Source: Apium graveolens
Taxonomy: Eukaryota > Streptophyta > Magnoliopsida > Apiales > Apiaceae
Direction of reading: 5' to 3'
DNA: 64,000 bases
Assembly (NCBI RefSeq): GCF_009905375.1
Contig: NC_133650.1
Location: forward strand, 289,280,423-289,344,422
Each line of letters starts with the position of its first letter. The first letter of the stretch is position 1. The notes beneath the pieces were generated by a model that worked only from the letters and a program-made list of their open reading frames with translations, ran no database searches and was not told the DNA's origin. The position numbers were made by a program, and so were the translations under genes. Positions 1-11,375 of the stretch are shown here, in pieces.

Positions 1-447
1 TCTGATTCACTTCAGTACATCTTAGAAATAAGGCATAACTAAAATTTTGCTAAAGAGCTGTCATTGTCCTGAAACCTACTGATGAATGAGTTCATGCTTG
101 AGTCCACCTCAACTGTTTTGTGCTAATTTTATGCATCTTTTGAAATTCTATTTTACAGTGGCTTCTCAGTGTAAGTGAGTCACGACTGTTTATCAGAATT
201 TATGCTATTATCAGAGTATTTCTCCAGTAATCATAGAGCGTGAAAAGTCACCAAGAAAATATTTTGCTTTTCTAATGCATATTTACTTAATACGAGCAAT
301 GCACTTGGGTCGTCCCTTCCACATTTTTACTCTAGATCTCAAAGGAGTACCTGATTTTATTCTTTGATCTTTTTGCTTTTTCTTTTGATAAGTGAGGTTT
401 ATCAGCACTTAGTACATTCAGCAGTTTTACTAGTATCAGAACTTAAC
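1..447 (+). pseudogene. Family-A copia fragment: aORF upstream spacer and broken aORF start
   Basis: This stretch is the reverse complement, with scattered mismatches, of about 48675-49130, the spacer upstream of the accessory ORF in element F. Shared landmarks include the phrase GGTCGTCCCTTCCACA and the start of the accessory reading frame. In F that frame opens with ATG at 48735. Here the same position reads ATA (388-390), so the start is lost. Similarity stops near 447. The fragment lies on the plus strand, opposite to element A beside it, so it belongs to another family-A copy cut by the window edge on the left and by a rearrangement on the right. Confidence 0.8.
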
Positions 448-526
448 AGATGAGTAGCATTATTCTAATTTGTGACTTAGTAATAAGATATACAAAGTAA
501 ACTTAACTAAGCTCAATTATTCCAAT
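448..526. other. Short unassigned AT-rich stretch between two family-A fragments
   Basis: I see no ORF here and no match to other parts of the window. It separates the plus-strand family-A fragment on its left from the minus-strand truncated LTR of element A on its right. It may be filler at a rearrangement junction or a diverged piece of the same elements. Confidence 0.4.
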
Positions 527-707
527 TGTTAGGTCACACACACACTGTAGAGGGGGTGAATACAGTGTATAGTACACTCAAATCGAACTTTAAGAACTTA
601 AGTAACAGAAAATAAACTTTATTGAAACAATAAACTCTGTTACAGTATGGAACTGTTACCTCTCAGTGATGAACAAATATCACGAGAGCTGCTAGGGTTA
701 TAAGATT
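527..707 (-). repeat. Element A 3' LTR remnant (R-U5 only)
   Basis: The first 181 bases match 6592-6772, the last part of the 5' LTR in element sense, almost base for base. Similarity then stops abruptly after the phrase CTGCTAGGGTTATAA. The U3 part with the TATA box is missing. Outside its end, in element sense, come the bases ATTGG, which are also the first bases after the 5' LTR where the primer site lies. Confidence 0.88.
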
Positions 708-951
708 TCCACTGAAATAATTACTTCTTTCATGGAATCATTTGTTTATTGAAGACTACTAGGTCAGTATCTAGCACAGTTATCCTTATAGGATTGAATA
801 GGTACTAGAACAGACATATCACTTATCAGAGTTTAGAAACATATATCAGACAACAGTCAGTACTTAAAGACATTTATCAATTAAGCACAGAATATACAAT
901 GAGATTAATTCTGTAAATACTGAGCATAAAGTCTGATAACACAGAACAAGT
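708..951 (-). other. Element A sequence downstream of pol
   Basis: This is non-coding sequence between the pol stop codon and the truncated LTR. It contains several copies of the family-A motif, of the CAGTACTTA and TCAGAGTTTAGA type. No counterpart remains in F or G because the end of pol is deleted in both. It is probably the start of the spacer that led to the aORF in intact relatives. Confidence 0.6.
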
Positions 952-2469
952 CTAAGCAGATTTAGAGAAAGAACCTGAAACCATTCCAAGTTCATTTACC
1001 AATCTTATAAAAGTAGCTTCACACAGTGGTTTTGTGAAGATATCTACCAGTTGTTGATCTGTGGGAACAAAATGCAATTCCACTGTACCTTCATCCACAT
1101 GTTCCCTGATGAAGTGGTACCTAATGCTGATGTGCTTTATCATTGAGTGTTGAACTGGATTACCTGTCATAGCAATAGCACTTTGATTATCACAGTAAAT
1201 AGGGATTTTGAAATATGTTAACCCATAATCCAGTAACTGATTCTTCATCCAAAGAATCTGTGCACAACAGCTTCCTACAGCAATATACTCTGCTTCTGCA
1301 GTTGATGTGGAAATTGACTTTTGTTTCTTGCTGTACCAAGAAACCAATCTGCCTCCAAGAAATTGGCAGCTTCCACTTGTGTTTTTCCTGTCAATTTTGC
1401 ATCCTGCAAAATCTGTATCTGAGTAACCTATTAGTTTAAAATCTGATTCTCTAGGATACCATAATCCCAGAGCAGCTGTTCCTTTAAGATACTTAAAGAT
1501 TCTTTTTACAGCTGTTAAGTGAGGTTCTCTTGGATCTGCTTGAAATCTTGCACAAAGACAGGTATCATACATGATATCAGGTCTACTGGCAGTTAGATAG
1601 AGTAGAGAGCCAATCATACCTCTGTAGTCAGTATTATCTACTGATTTACCGGTATCCTTATCCAGTTTTGTAGCGGTGGCCATTGGAGTGGATGCACTTG
1701 AACAATCTTGCATTCCAAATTTCTTCAGCAAGTTTCTGGTGTACTTGGTTTGACAAATAAAAGTGCCTTCCTCATTTTGCTTGACTTGAAGGCCCAGAAA
1801 ATAGCTAAGTTCCCCCATCATACTCATCTGATATCTTGACTGCATTAGTTTGGCAAACTTCTTGCAAAGTTTGTCATTTGTAGATCCAAAAATGATATCA
1901 TCAACATAAATCTGGACCAGAAGTAAGTCCTTTCCATGGTTGAGGTAGAACAGTGTTTTGTCTATTGTCCCTCTGTTGAATCCTCTTTCCAGAAGAAACT
2001 GAGCTAAAGTCTCATACCATGCTCTAGGAGCTTGCTTAAGTCTATAAAGTGTTTTATCAAGCCTGTAGACATAATCTGGATGTTTGGTATCTACAAAGCC
2101 TGGAGGTTGTTCAACATATACCTCCTCCTCCAATTCTCCATTGAGAAAAGCACTTTTCACATCCATTTGAAAGACAGTAAACTTTTTGTGAGCAGCATAA
2201 GCCAAGAATATCCTTATGGCTTCTAACCTAGCAACTGGTGCAAATGTTTCATCATAATCAATTCCCTCCTGTTGAGAATATCCTTTTGCAACCAGCCTTG
2301 CCTTATTCCTTGTAATTATGCCATCACTGTCAGTTTTGTTTCTGAATACCCATTTTGTACCAACAACAGATCTATTCTTTGGTCTTGGCACTAGGGTCCA
2401 GACTTTGTTTCTTTCAAATTCATTCAACTCTTCCTGTTCTAGTTCTGACACCTGCATCAGGATTTCCAA
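952..2469 (-). pseudogene. pol: Element A pol, 3' part: reverse transcriptase and RNase H
   Basis: This open frame codes for the copia reverse transcriptase and RNase H. Together they copy element RNA into DNA inside the cytoplasmic particle. RT begins near residue 20 with the NKVWTLVP block. It contains [13 protein letters not shown] and the catalytic YVDD motif in [12 protein letters not shown]. RNase H follows, with acidic residues in [14 protein letters not shown] and YCDNQSAI, and the domain ends at DIFTKPL. The domains themselves are open. The link to the upstream pol half is broken: about 100 bases present in F (roughly 50395-50495) are missing here, which changes frame, so the first residues of this ORF are out-of-frame reading. 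One RNase H position is unusual, with YSDT where YSDA is usual. Confidence 0.9.
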
Positions 2470-4186
2470 TTATCAAATCAGGTGTATGTGATTTTGTCCA
2501 CTTCCTTGCAGATGGAAGGTTTTCTCTAGAACTGGATGCTCCCCCATGATCCATGCTATCTTCATTTTCATTTTCTGATGCTCCCCCTGAAACTATGCTC
2601 TCTGAGTTGGATTCTTCAGTATTTAGATTTTCAGCATTATCAGAACTTGGCTTATCAGAACTTGAAGAGCCAGATGCATGTTCTGATGTTTCTTGAGATG
2701 TGGTAGGATCTTGAGTATGCTCCCCCTGCATAGGTGCATCTTCCTTTGACGTAGTTACCACAGTTTCAATGACATCAGAGTTTAATCCATCAGAGTTTAC
2801 AGTATCAGGACTTAGACTGTCAGGATTTTCAATATCAGAATTTGAGTCTTTATTTTCAAATCTCAGCTGATCATGGTCAATGAAATCTTCAAGACCAGTA
2901 ATCTTCTTGTCATCAAAAGAGACATTGATAGATTCCATGACCACTTTTGTTCTCAAATTATAGACTCTGAAGGCTTTTGTGGAAAGTGGATATCCACCAA
3001 AGATTCCTTCATCAGCTTTTAGATCAAACTTTGATAGCTGTTCAGGATGAGTCTTGAGAACAAAACACTTGCATCCAAATACATGAAAATATTTCAGATT
3101 TGGCTTCTTTTTCTTCACCATCTCATATGGTGTTTTTCCATGCTTGTTAATGAGTGTTGCATTTTGAGTAAAACAAGCAGTCTGCACAGCTTCAGCCCAG
3201 AAATAGGTTGGAAGCTTTGCTTCTTCAAGCATTGTACGTGTAGCTTCAATGAGAGTTCTATTCTTCCTTTCAACAACTCCATTTTGCTGTGGAGTTCCAG
3301 GAGCAGAAAATTCATGCTTTATTCCATGGCTTTTGCAGAACTCTTCCATTATCAAATTCTTGAACTCAGTGCCATTATCACTCCTTAAAATTTTCACAGA
3401 ATCTTTGACCATTTTATCCAGCTGTTTGACATGATCAATCAAGATAGATGCAGTTTCACTTTTTGTGTGCAAGAAATACACCCATGTGTATCTGGTGAAC
3501 TCATCCACTATGACCAACGCATACTTCTTCTTTGCAATAGACATGACATTTACTGGACCAAATAGATCAACATGTATTAGATGATAAGGCTCAAGAATTG
3601 ATGATTCAGTCTTGCTCTTGAATGAAGATTCTCTTTGTTTGGCTTTCTGACATGAATCACAAAGACCATCAGGAGCAAATACTGTGTTTGGCAATCCTCT
3701 CACAAGATCTTTCTTGACCAGTTCATTTATATTGTTGAAATTTAAATGAGAGAGTTTCTTATGCCAATTCCAGCTTTCTTCAATTGATGCTCTACTCATC
3801 AGACAGATTGCAGAACCATCAGTACTTGTTGAAAGCTTAGCTTCATAAATTTTACCACGCCTATATCCTTTCAGAACAACTTTGCTTTTAGATTTACTCA
3901 CAATTTCACAGTGTTCTTCAAAGAAATCAACATGATAACCTCTGTCACAGATTTGACTTATACTCAGTAGGTTGTGTTTAAGTCCTGAGACCAGAGCTAC
4001 TTGTTTAATTATGACATTTCCAAGATTGATATTTCCATATCCCAATGTTTTTCCAATGTTGCCATCTCCATAAGAAACACTTGGGCCAGCTTTCTCCACA
4101 AAGTCTAATAGCAGGGCCTTATTTCCAGTCATATGTCCTGAACATCCACTGTCCAGAACTAGAATATTTTTCCTGTTGCCCTGCAA
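2420..4186 (-). pseudogene. pol: Element A pol, 5' part: protease, GAG-pre-integrase and integrase
   Basis: The aspartic protease motif is LDSGCSGHMTG near residue 12. The HHCC zinc module is intact (WHKKLSHLN, later CDSC near residues 140-180). The integrase core has Asp in HVDLFGP, Asp in RSDNGTEF and Glu in NGVVERKN, with 35 residues between the last two, the usual D-D(35)-E spacing. After the integrase comes a Ser/Asp/Asn-rich linker rich in the family-A motif. The frame is lost near 2430, where about 100 bases of the INT-RT linker are missing. No ATG begins this frame. It starts at TTGCAG directly after an in-frame TGA, so pol must be made by readthrough or splicing. Confidence 0.9.
2538..2726 (-). 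promoter_or_regulatory. Three PPT-like GGGGGAG tracts in the INT-RT linker of A
   Basis: Read on the minus strand, GGGGGAGCAT occurs three times, at 2538-2545, 2581-2587 and 2720-2726. The 3' polypurine tract of this family is TTGGGGGAGAT, so these tracts share its core. All three are conserved in element F at 50604-50610, 50646-50652 and 50785-50791. Whether they prime plus-strand DNA is inference. Confidence 0.5.
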
Positions 4187-4198
4187 TCACAAAGACCA

Positions 4199-6535
4199 CT
4201 AATTATTAGTTTTAAGGACCCAGACTTGCTTGGATCCTTTGGCCTTATTAAGTTTGTTAACATTTGCAGCGGATTTAGCATCAGAGTTTATGTTAACATT
4301 TTTCTTATCAGAACTTACACTATCAGACTTTGAATCAGAATTTACACTAGAAGGAACAATGGAAACTTTCTTCAAAGAAGGTTTTATTTGATAATAATCA
4401 TAGTACAAACTATGATATTCCTTACAAGTATAAATGGAATGCCATAAACTACCACAATGAAAATAAGGATTTTGTGGTTTGTATCTAACAGACTGACTCT
4501 TAACTCCTGATTTTGAAGGTAAGGAGTTAATATTCTTATTCTTCCTGCAAAAAGAAGCCAGATGGTTAGAACTTCCACAGTTATGACATGTTTTCCTAGG
4601 AGCATCAGGAACAGGTTTATAATCATTGCTTTTATTCACACCTTCCTTTCCATTCCTATTTTTCCTAGGTGATTTTACCTTATTTGCATTCTTAACATCT
4701 TTCAGCTTATGTTTAAGCTGCTTCTTTGTCATTAAGCATATGTTCACTTCAGCTGTCTTTTCCTGTTTTAGTTTGTCAGAAGTTAATTCCTCTTTAACTT
4801 CTGATTTCTCATTTTCAGACTTTACAGTTACAAACTTAACAGGTTTAAACTTTGGCTTTTGCTTAACAACAGGCTTAATTTCTTCAGTTCCTTTATCATT
4901 CTTATCTTCTCCATAACCTAAGCCCTCTTTCCAGTTTCCACTACTTAGCAAATTTTGAGTTGTTTTGCCAGAGTTAGTCCAAGTCCTGATAATCTCTCTT
5001 TCCTTTTCTAACTCAGTTTTTAGAGATTCATTTAATTTTAGCACTTCATTCCTAACATAAAAGGCATCATCTCTATCCTTCTGAGTTTGATGGAACATGA
5101 CTAACTCTTTTTCTAAGAAATCATTCCTTTTCTTAAATGCAAGATTTTCAGAAGTTAATCTTTCACATGTTAAAGTTTGATCTCTATAGCTAACAAACAT
5201 GGTTTTAAGATATCTTCTCAACTCATTAATATCATCAGTATGAAAAGCATAAGTAGTCTGAGGTACCTTTGTTTCAGCAGCTTCAGAACTGCTCTCAGCA
5301 CTTTCTTTATCAGCATTTGCCATCAATGCATAGTTCTCCTCACTTTCAGAGTCTGAGGTGTCTGTCCAGCTTTTCTGCTTTGTGACAAGAGCCTTGCCTT
5401 TGTCACCCTTTACCTTCTTGCAGTCAGGAGATATGTGGCCTTTCTCACCACAGTTATAGAATTTAACATTGGTGTAATCTCCTCTGTCAGACTTTCCTCC
5501 TCTTCCTTCAGATCTTCTGAAATTCTTCTTATCAGAACTTATGCCTTTCCTGGAAAACTTCTTTCCCTTCCTGAACTTCCTGTATGCAATCTTTGTGATT
5601 CCTTTCACCATAAGAGCACACAGCTTCATCATCTCCTCATCAGCATCAGTCTCAGGCAAGCTTTTAGAATCTGAGTCATCATTACTCTCAGAACTTGATG
5701 ACTCAGTATCAGACTTTATGAAAAGAGCTTTACCCTTGTCTTTCTTTGAGAAAGCTGCTTTGGGGAATTCTTCTTCAGCCTTAAGAGCAACTGTCCTTGA
5801 CTTTCCTCCTTTCCTCTTGCTTCTTTGTTCCATCTCCAGCTCATGAGTCTTGAGCATTCCATAGATTTCGTCAAGAGTTGTTTCATCAAGATTGTAGTTG
5901 TCTCTTATTGTCGTTGCCTTCAAATCCCAGCATTCAGGAAGAGCTAACAGGAACTTAAGGTTTGAATCTTCAAGATCATACTCTTTATCAACCAATGACA
6001 AATCATTCAAAAGTTTGGCAAATCTATCATATAAATCATTCAATGACTCATTAGCCTTTGAGTCAAAGTGTTCATACTCTTGAGTGAGTATTGTCTTCCT
6101 GTTCTTCTTAATTGTGTCAGTTCCCTGACACCTTGTTTCCAGAGCATCCCATATCTCCTTAGCAGTCTTGCAGTTGATTACCCTGTTTGACATTACATTA
6201 TCAATGGCACTATGCAGTAAGTGTCGTACCTTAGCATCCTTAGCAATTGATGTTATGTCTTCAGCAGTATAATCACTCTTCTCCTTTGGTACGGTCTTTG
6301 CTGCTTCACCTGTAACTGCAACAGCGAGCTTGGTTGGTTTGTGAGGGCCTTCCTTGATTCTATCAAGGTATTCTGGATCTGTTGCTTCCAGGAACATGGT
6401 CATCCTTACCTTCCATATGGGATATTCAGATGGTCTCAGTATGGGGACTCTGATGGTCTCATACCGACTCTGAATTTGTGTCTTTGGTGGTTCCTCAGTT
6501 GTGGTAGGCTTAGTTGGAGTTTCTGTGTCCGACAT
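4199..6535 (-). pseudogene. gag: Element A gag
   Basis: This 778-residue frame codes for the structural Gag protein that forms the particle and binds element RNA. The N-terminal third is the copia gag region (UBN2/DUF4219-like; WKVRMTMFLEA near residue 42, later GTDTIKKNRKTILTQEYEHF). It is followed by a Lys-rich stretch, a CCHC knuckle, a coiled-coil-like region and two more knuckle-like motifs. Two of the three knuckles have lost their first cysteine. The first reads FYNCGEKGH where F has CYNCGEKGH; the third reads YFHCGS where F has CFHCDS. The middle one, CHNCGSSNHLASFC, is intact. The frame ends with TAG at 4201-4199. A second in-frame stop, TGA, lies just before pol, which is in the same frame. 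The ATG start is supported by the matching start in F (54603). Confidence 0.88.
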
Positions 6536-6577
6536 GATTGTGTTTGGATCTTTAACTGTATGTGTGTTAACAGAGTA

Positions 6578-6589
6578 GCTCTGATACCA
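6578..6589 (-). other. Element A primer binding site (initiator tRNA-Met)
   Basis: On the minus strand TGGTATCAGAGC follows the 5' LTR after two bases. This 12-mer is complementary to the 3' end of plant initiator methionine tRNA, the usual primer of copia elements. The same site is present in E (44334-44345) and F (54646-54657). Confidence 0.95.
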
Positions 6590-6591
6590 AT

Positions 6592-7205
6592 TGTTAGGTC
6601 ACACACACACTGTAGAGGGGGTGAATACAGTGTATAGTACACTCAAATCGAACTTTAAGAACTTAAGTAACAGAAAACAAACTTTATTGAAACAATAAAC
6701 TCTGTTACAGTATGGAACTGTTACCTCTCAGTGATGAACAAATATCACGAGAGCTGCTAGGGTTATAATGAATAATCTTTTCTAATAATGATAACACTTA
6801 TAGTGTAAACCCTATGTCTGTGTTTATATACTACACAGTTACAAGATAATCGCTAATTGATATGGAATATAATTCTGCTTCCTAAAATATATCAATCAGA
6901 TATCTTTTCTTCCAAGTATTCCATTCTTCACGAAATTCCTTCTTCATGCATATCTCTTCTTATGTTTATCTCAATCTTCTTTCCTTTAATCAGCTACTGT
7001 CCTTATCTGATTATCCTTCAGCACTTAAGTTCTGATATCTATCTTCTGATGATTATCTTCTGATAACATACGTACTGATATCCTTAAGTCCTGACTTCCA
7101 GTATAAGTACTGATCAACAGTTAAGTACTGATTTATCCTGTTCAGTAAGATCTGAAAGCTAAACATAAAACATATTAGCCATGACATTATCAAATATATG
7201 TAACA
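6592..7205 (-). repeat. Element A 5' LTR
   Basis: The 614-base LTR begins TGTTA and ends TAACA when read either way, the TG...CA form of LTRs. It aligns over its full length with the LTRs of F and G. A TATA box (TATATAAAC on the minus strand) lies at about 6822-6830. The U3 half, 6900-7160, holds a cluster of the family-A motif (AAGTTCTGATA, AGTACTGAT and variants). It supplies the promoter and transcript ends of element A. Confidence 0.93.
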
Positions 7206-8771
7206 TATATGTTTACTGAGCTTTATGAGCTCACTCTTTTACGTGACTAACTTTCACATGAAAGAATTTTGGAGAAGGATGTTCAGGAAATGATAAAAAT
7301 ATGGTGAATTGAGATTTTAATGGACAACGAGATGTATGTAGTATTATAATGAATAAAGGTTGTGTAATAAACTTATATTTGTACCCGGTTAGGATCTTAT
7401 TAGATATCATACCTTTTTGGGAAGTTCGAGATTTTTGTACGAACTTTATGTTATTAAATATGTTTTAGATTTTATAAGCATTTATTGAGTTGTTTAGTTG
7501 ATTTGGCGTTCCCGGGTCGGGTTTCTGAAGACATCCCGAGGTCGGTGCGTCAAACTAATAGCCGAAATATTAAAAGTTTGATTGCAGATCTGTGTGTAAA
7601 ATGTTTGGGTTTTTATAATTACGGGTTTTTTTAATTTCTGTATTATCCAAAACTATTTTTAATAAAATGAAAATAGAGATAATTACTTAGTTAGTATAAT
7701 TGCGTCGAATCAAAATAAATTAATACATGTTATTCATCCGGTCTAAAAAAATTATACAATTGATTCATGGTACATCAAATTTAAAATAAGAAAATAACTA
7801 TATCAACTAATATAAAATAATATACATTTTTATTCGGATTAACATAAATTTTTTATTATTGATACAGAAACTTTTATCATTGATCCGGGTTTAAACAAAA
7901 TAAATCAAAATAAATTTAAATATAATTAGTTAGATTTGTTCGATATATCACAGTAAAAATAATTTGTTTACTATTGATGTAAGCTAAAATTTATCTTTTA
8001 ATTAAAATATAATTATCTATTATAAACACATCTATGAATTTCAAAAAAAATAAATCTCTCAATCAGTTATATCTTTTTAAAAACTAAAATTTCACTAATT
8101 ATACACATGCATATTTAAAATAATTATCAAATTATATTAGCAAAAGTTTCCAATAAATAAATTTCAAAACTTAATATTTTCACTTCAAATTGAATTCAAA
8201 AATTATATAAAATTAAAAATAATTTATGCATCGTATGAATTTTAGGCTAGTAACCCTTATAACCCTTATAAAATTACCTGTTTTTTTGCTCCTGCTAAAT
8301 TTACCAAATAACCCTTATACATTCCTCATAAAATTAATTATTATTTGTAACCAACTGATCACGTTTCCCAACTATAATAAAAATTACCTTTACGAATTAG
8401 AATATATTACCATTTTTATTTATTTCGACCAAGAAATCTTTTTTTTCCAAAAATATCATGAACAAGTCTATTTAATAAAATGTAATATTATAATAATTTG
8501 ATTAATAATACATAACCAAATATCTTTTTGTGTCAATACACGTTACATTTTTTATTTATCTTATCAAGCCGCTCTTCTTTTTGAAGAATATCATCGATAA
8601 TGCCATTTCATAGATTAATAATCTTATAATTATTAATAATCAATCAATGGCTATTTGTAACTAAAACGCACTATCAAATTCAATTCAAATTAATAATATA
8701 ATTAAATTTTAAAAAATTAAAAAATGTTAAAGAAAAATCATTGGTCGAACGGGTTTTTTAAGCTACCAATA
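7206..8771. other. AT-rich stretch without a gene
   Basis: I see no coding region. The first 350 bases are mixed in composition. From about 7600 the sequence is very AT-rich and repeats loose phrases such as TTCATCCGG, ATTGATCC and AATATAATTAGTT. The same phrases recur in the Helitron-like elements at 8772-11123. This may be an older, decayed relative of those elements, but its ends cannot be placed. Confidence 0.5.
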
Positions 8772-10193
8772 TCCATACTATTATATAACAAATGAAATAT
8801 TAAAAGTTTAGTTGATACAGTCCTTTGTTAATTTACTTAATTATGTTTACCTAAAAAATCATTAGTCTACCTAATTATCCTTATTAATTAAATTATAAAC
8901 CTTTAGAAATAAAATATTACAGGCATATCTTATTTAAGGTTATATGGTTCCAATTTATCGATTTGATAAATTAAATCATACTTAACAAAATTGTTTGAAC
9001 CCGGACTACCTGAATCGCGTCACATAAAAAAATAGATCAAAATATTATGATAATTATAATCATCTAATTATCATTCAAACTGAACCTAAGAAACCCATTC
9101 AATGGAGAATAAGTGTATGTTTAATAATATTTTAATAAAAAATATTAATATTTTGGTTGGTCCTCTAATTGTAATAGGTATTGATGAAGTCAATTTCCTC
9201 TATCAATCTAAATTTCACTTTAATTCCAATTATATTATTCTAAAAGATATTCAAGTCAACTTGTTCTACTAATATATTTTTTATTTAGTTAAATTTTAAA
9301 AAGTATTTACTATGAAAACCAATCAAGTATACTATGAAATAGGCCTTATATCATTTATATAGATACTCCATCCGTTTTTAGTTATCATATTTGACCTTTT
9401 GCCCATCAAATTAACCAAAGTTTATAGATATTTATTAATATTTTATTAATTGATAAAATAAAATAAATATATCATTGGAAAGAACTTTTTAACTACTTTA
9501 ATATGTAATTTTTAATTTTTTTAAATAATGTAAGGGTAACTTATAATCATCGGTCAAAAAATAGTTAATTTGACCGTTAAAAATAGAAATGTGACAACTT
9601 TTTGACGGAGGGAGTAGATATTATAGATATCTATATTTATACTATCAAAAGATAATTTGTCACTCAACATAAATGACCGAGATAAAACAAAATAATATAA
9701 AAAATGTTATACGGGATAAAAAAATATGTTATTGATCTAGACTATAATTAATTAATTTAATATATATATATACACACACACCATTCATTCGGGCTAAAAT
9801 AAAATTATATTCAAGAGAAAATTTATTGGTCGGTATAATGGTCTCGAGATAAAAAAAATATACACTTTTCGTCTGGGCTAAAACATAATTATATTATTGA
9901 TCAAGGTTAAAATAAATTAAAAGAAAATTAAATATAATTAGTTGAGTTTGGTCTATAGAATGAGTTTCGGGTTAAAAAATACTACTGATGCCAAAAAGAT
10001 TATACTACCGAACTGTAATAAAATAAAATTAAAATTGAAAGTTAATTTACATGTCAATATAATGACATCGGGTTAAAATAAACTAATATAAACTATAGAT
10101 GAGGACAAAAAAATATCAAACCCGGTTAAAACAAAAATATTATATTATTAAAAGAAATCTGTGCATTGCACAGGTTTTAAACTCAAATCGGAA
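8772..10193 (+). mobile_element. Helitron-like non-autonomous element 1 (tentative)
   Basis: The left end, TCCATACTATTATA at 8772 after an A, aligns over about 75 bases with the left end of a second copy at 10194. Both begin with TC. A short hairpin (CTGTGC-ATT-GCACAG, 10159-10173) lies near the right end. A TC start and a subterminal 3' hairpin fit Helitrons, but a clear CTRR end is missing, so the right boundary is uncertain. No Rep/helicase gene is present. A Stowaway-like MITE is nested inside. Confidence 0.42.
9366..9614. mobile_element. Stowaway-like MITE
   Basis: The 249-base element has terminal inverted repeats. The left end reads CTCCATCCGTTTTTAG and the right end is the inverse of CTCCCTCCGTCAAAAAG. 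It is flanked by the dinucleotide TA on both sides (9364-9365 and 9615-9616), the target duplication of Tc1/mariner-type MITEs. It is AT-rich inside and has no coding capacity. It lies within a Helitron-like element, so it is the younger of the two. Confidence 0.85.
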
Positions 10194-11123
10194 TCTATAT
10201 TATTTTATGATAAATAAAATATTTAAAGTTTGGTTGGTACGGTACTCTTTGAATCACTTAATTATTCTTATTTAATGATTTCAATAATTTACTTAATTTC
10301 CTTTATATTTTATATTTATTTCATTGCTGTTACATTTTAAACTCTTTTAATTTTATTCTAATTCTAATTCATAGTAATCTAATCAATTTTATTATATTTT
10401 AAACCCTTCTAATTTGATTATTATTATAATTCATATTATTCTAATCAATTTTATTATATATTAAAACTTTCTAATTTAATTGTAATTCGAATTTATATTA
10501 TTCTAATCAATTATTAATTGAAGTCAATTAAGATTAAAAGAAGACCAGATAATCAAGTCCCTCACAAACGCAGAATTCTACCTAAAATATTAAAAATTAG
10601 TTTGTTATAAAATTTCCTACAACAATATAATATATAAAATTTTGGTTGACATAAAGATTTCGGGCAACCAAATAATATATATTATTCACGCGGGATAAAA
10701 TTTTATACTATTTAACCAAGAGAATATAAAATTAAAATAAAAATATAATTCGTTTTTCGGTATAATGGTTTCGCGATTAAGCAAAATAATATATACTATT
10801 CATCTCAGGTTAAATGAAATTATACAATTGATCCAAATTAAATAAAACTAGATATATTTAGTTGAATTTTTTTGAAATAATATAATGGGTTTCAAGTTAA
10901 AATAAAATAATAAATACAATTGATGACCAAGATTTTTACAATCGAATAAGCCTATTATAAAATTAAAATCGAAATATAAATTATTGGTCGATATAATGAT
11001 ATTGAATTAGAATAAAATAATATATTATATTTATCCGGTCTAAATTAATATAATATTTAATCGAGTTGAAAAAAAATTAAAAACAATTAATTCATAAAAA
11101 TATCGTACATCGCACGTTTCTAA
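10194..11123 (+). mobile_element. Helitron-like non-autonomous element 2 (tentative)
   Basis: It starts with TCTATATTATTTTATG after an A and shares its first 75 bases with element 1. Near the right end is an imperfect hairpin, CGTAC-ATC-GCACG (11104-11116). CTAA follows four bases later, matching the CTRR end rule of Helitrons. The interior repeats the phrases TCGGTATAATGG and GGTTAAAATAAA. There is no coding region. The alternative is an unrelated AT-rich repeat with a chance hairpin. Confidence 0.45.
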
Positions 11124-11375
11124 ATTGGTATTATAAAAATATTAGCCATTTAAGACTCATTTAAGAAGACCCGCTATGTACCCACCTCCCCTAAATCACA
11201 CCTACATACAAGGTTAAGACTTAAAAGGTCCTTTTTTATGCTTAAGTCTTACTCTCATGGCAAGTTTTATGCCTGTCCATTTTGACAGTTTTTTCTTATA
11301 TATTTAAATCACTTTTTTTAAACCTAGTACCCTGTTTTATCCTGTTTCATATCTTTTTTCCACCTAATCATTATT
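11124..11375 (+). other. Probable LINE 5' untranslated region
   Basis: This is non-coding sequence between the last repeat and the ATG of LINE ORF1. It is less AT-rich than the sequence to its left and has pyrimidine-rich patches. The exact 5' end of the LINE cannot be seen, because LINEs lack terminal repeats. Confidence 0.45.

Larger units (their letters stand above)
527..7205 (-). mobile_element. Element A: Ty1/copia (SIRE/Maximus type), deleted at its 3' end
   Basis: In minus-strand order the element has a 5' LTR (7205-6592), a primer binding site, gag, pol in AP-INT-RT-RH order and a 3' LTR remnant. The AP-INT-RT-RH order is what defines copia. Compared with F and G of the same family, it lacks the aORF, the 3' polypurine tract and the U3 part of the 3' LTR. 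One deletion of several kilobases could explain all three. The bases outside the two ends (CCAAT on the left, TATAT on the right) do not form a target duplication, as expected if the left end is rearranged. Confidence 0.9.

Noticed and set aside
3047..5846. Plus-strand ORFs of 60-115 codons across gag and pol of element A
   Set aside because: They are antisense readings of real coding sequence, with Ser/Phe/Leu-rich composition, and have no motif or start context. Similar shadows occur over F and J.
6822..6830. LTR TATA box as the promoter of a neighbouring host gene
   Set aside because: No host coding sequence lies within reach on either strand; the box fits the LTR's own promoter.
8226..8501. 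Plus-strand ORF of 91 codons in the AT-rich region
   Set aside because: The composition (Ile, Leu, Tyr, Asn) is what random AT-rich DNA gives; there is no motif or context.
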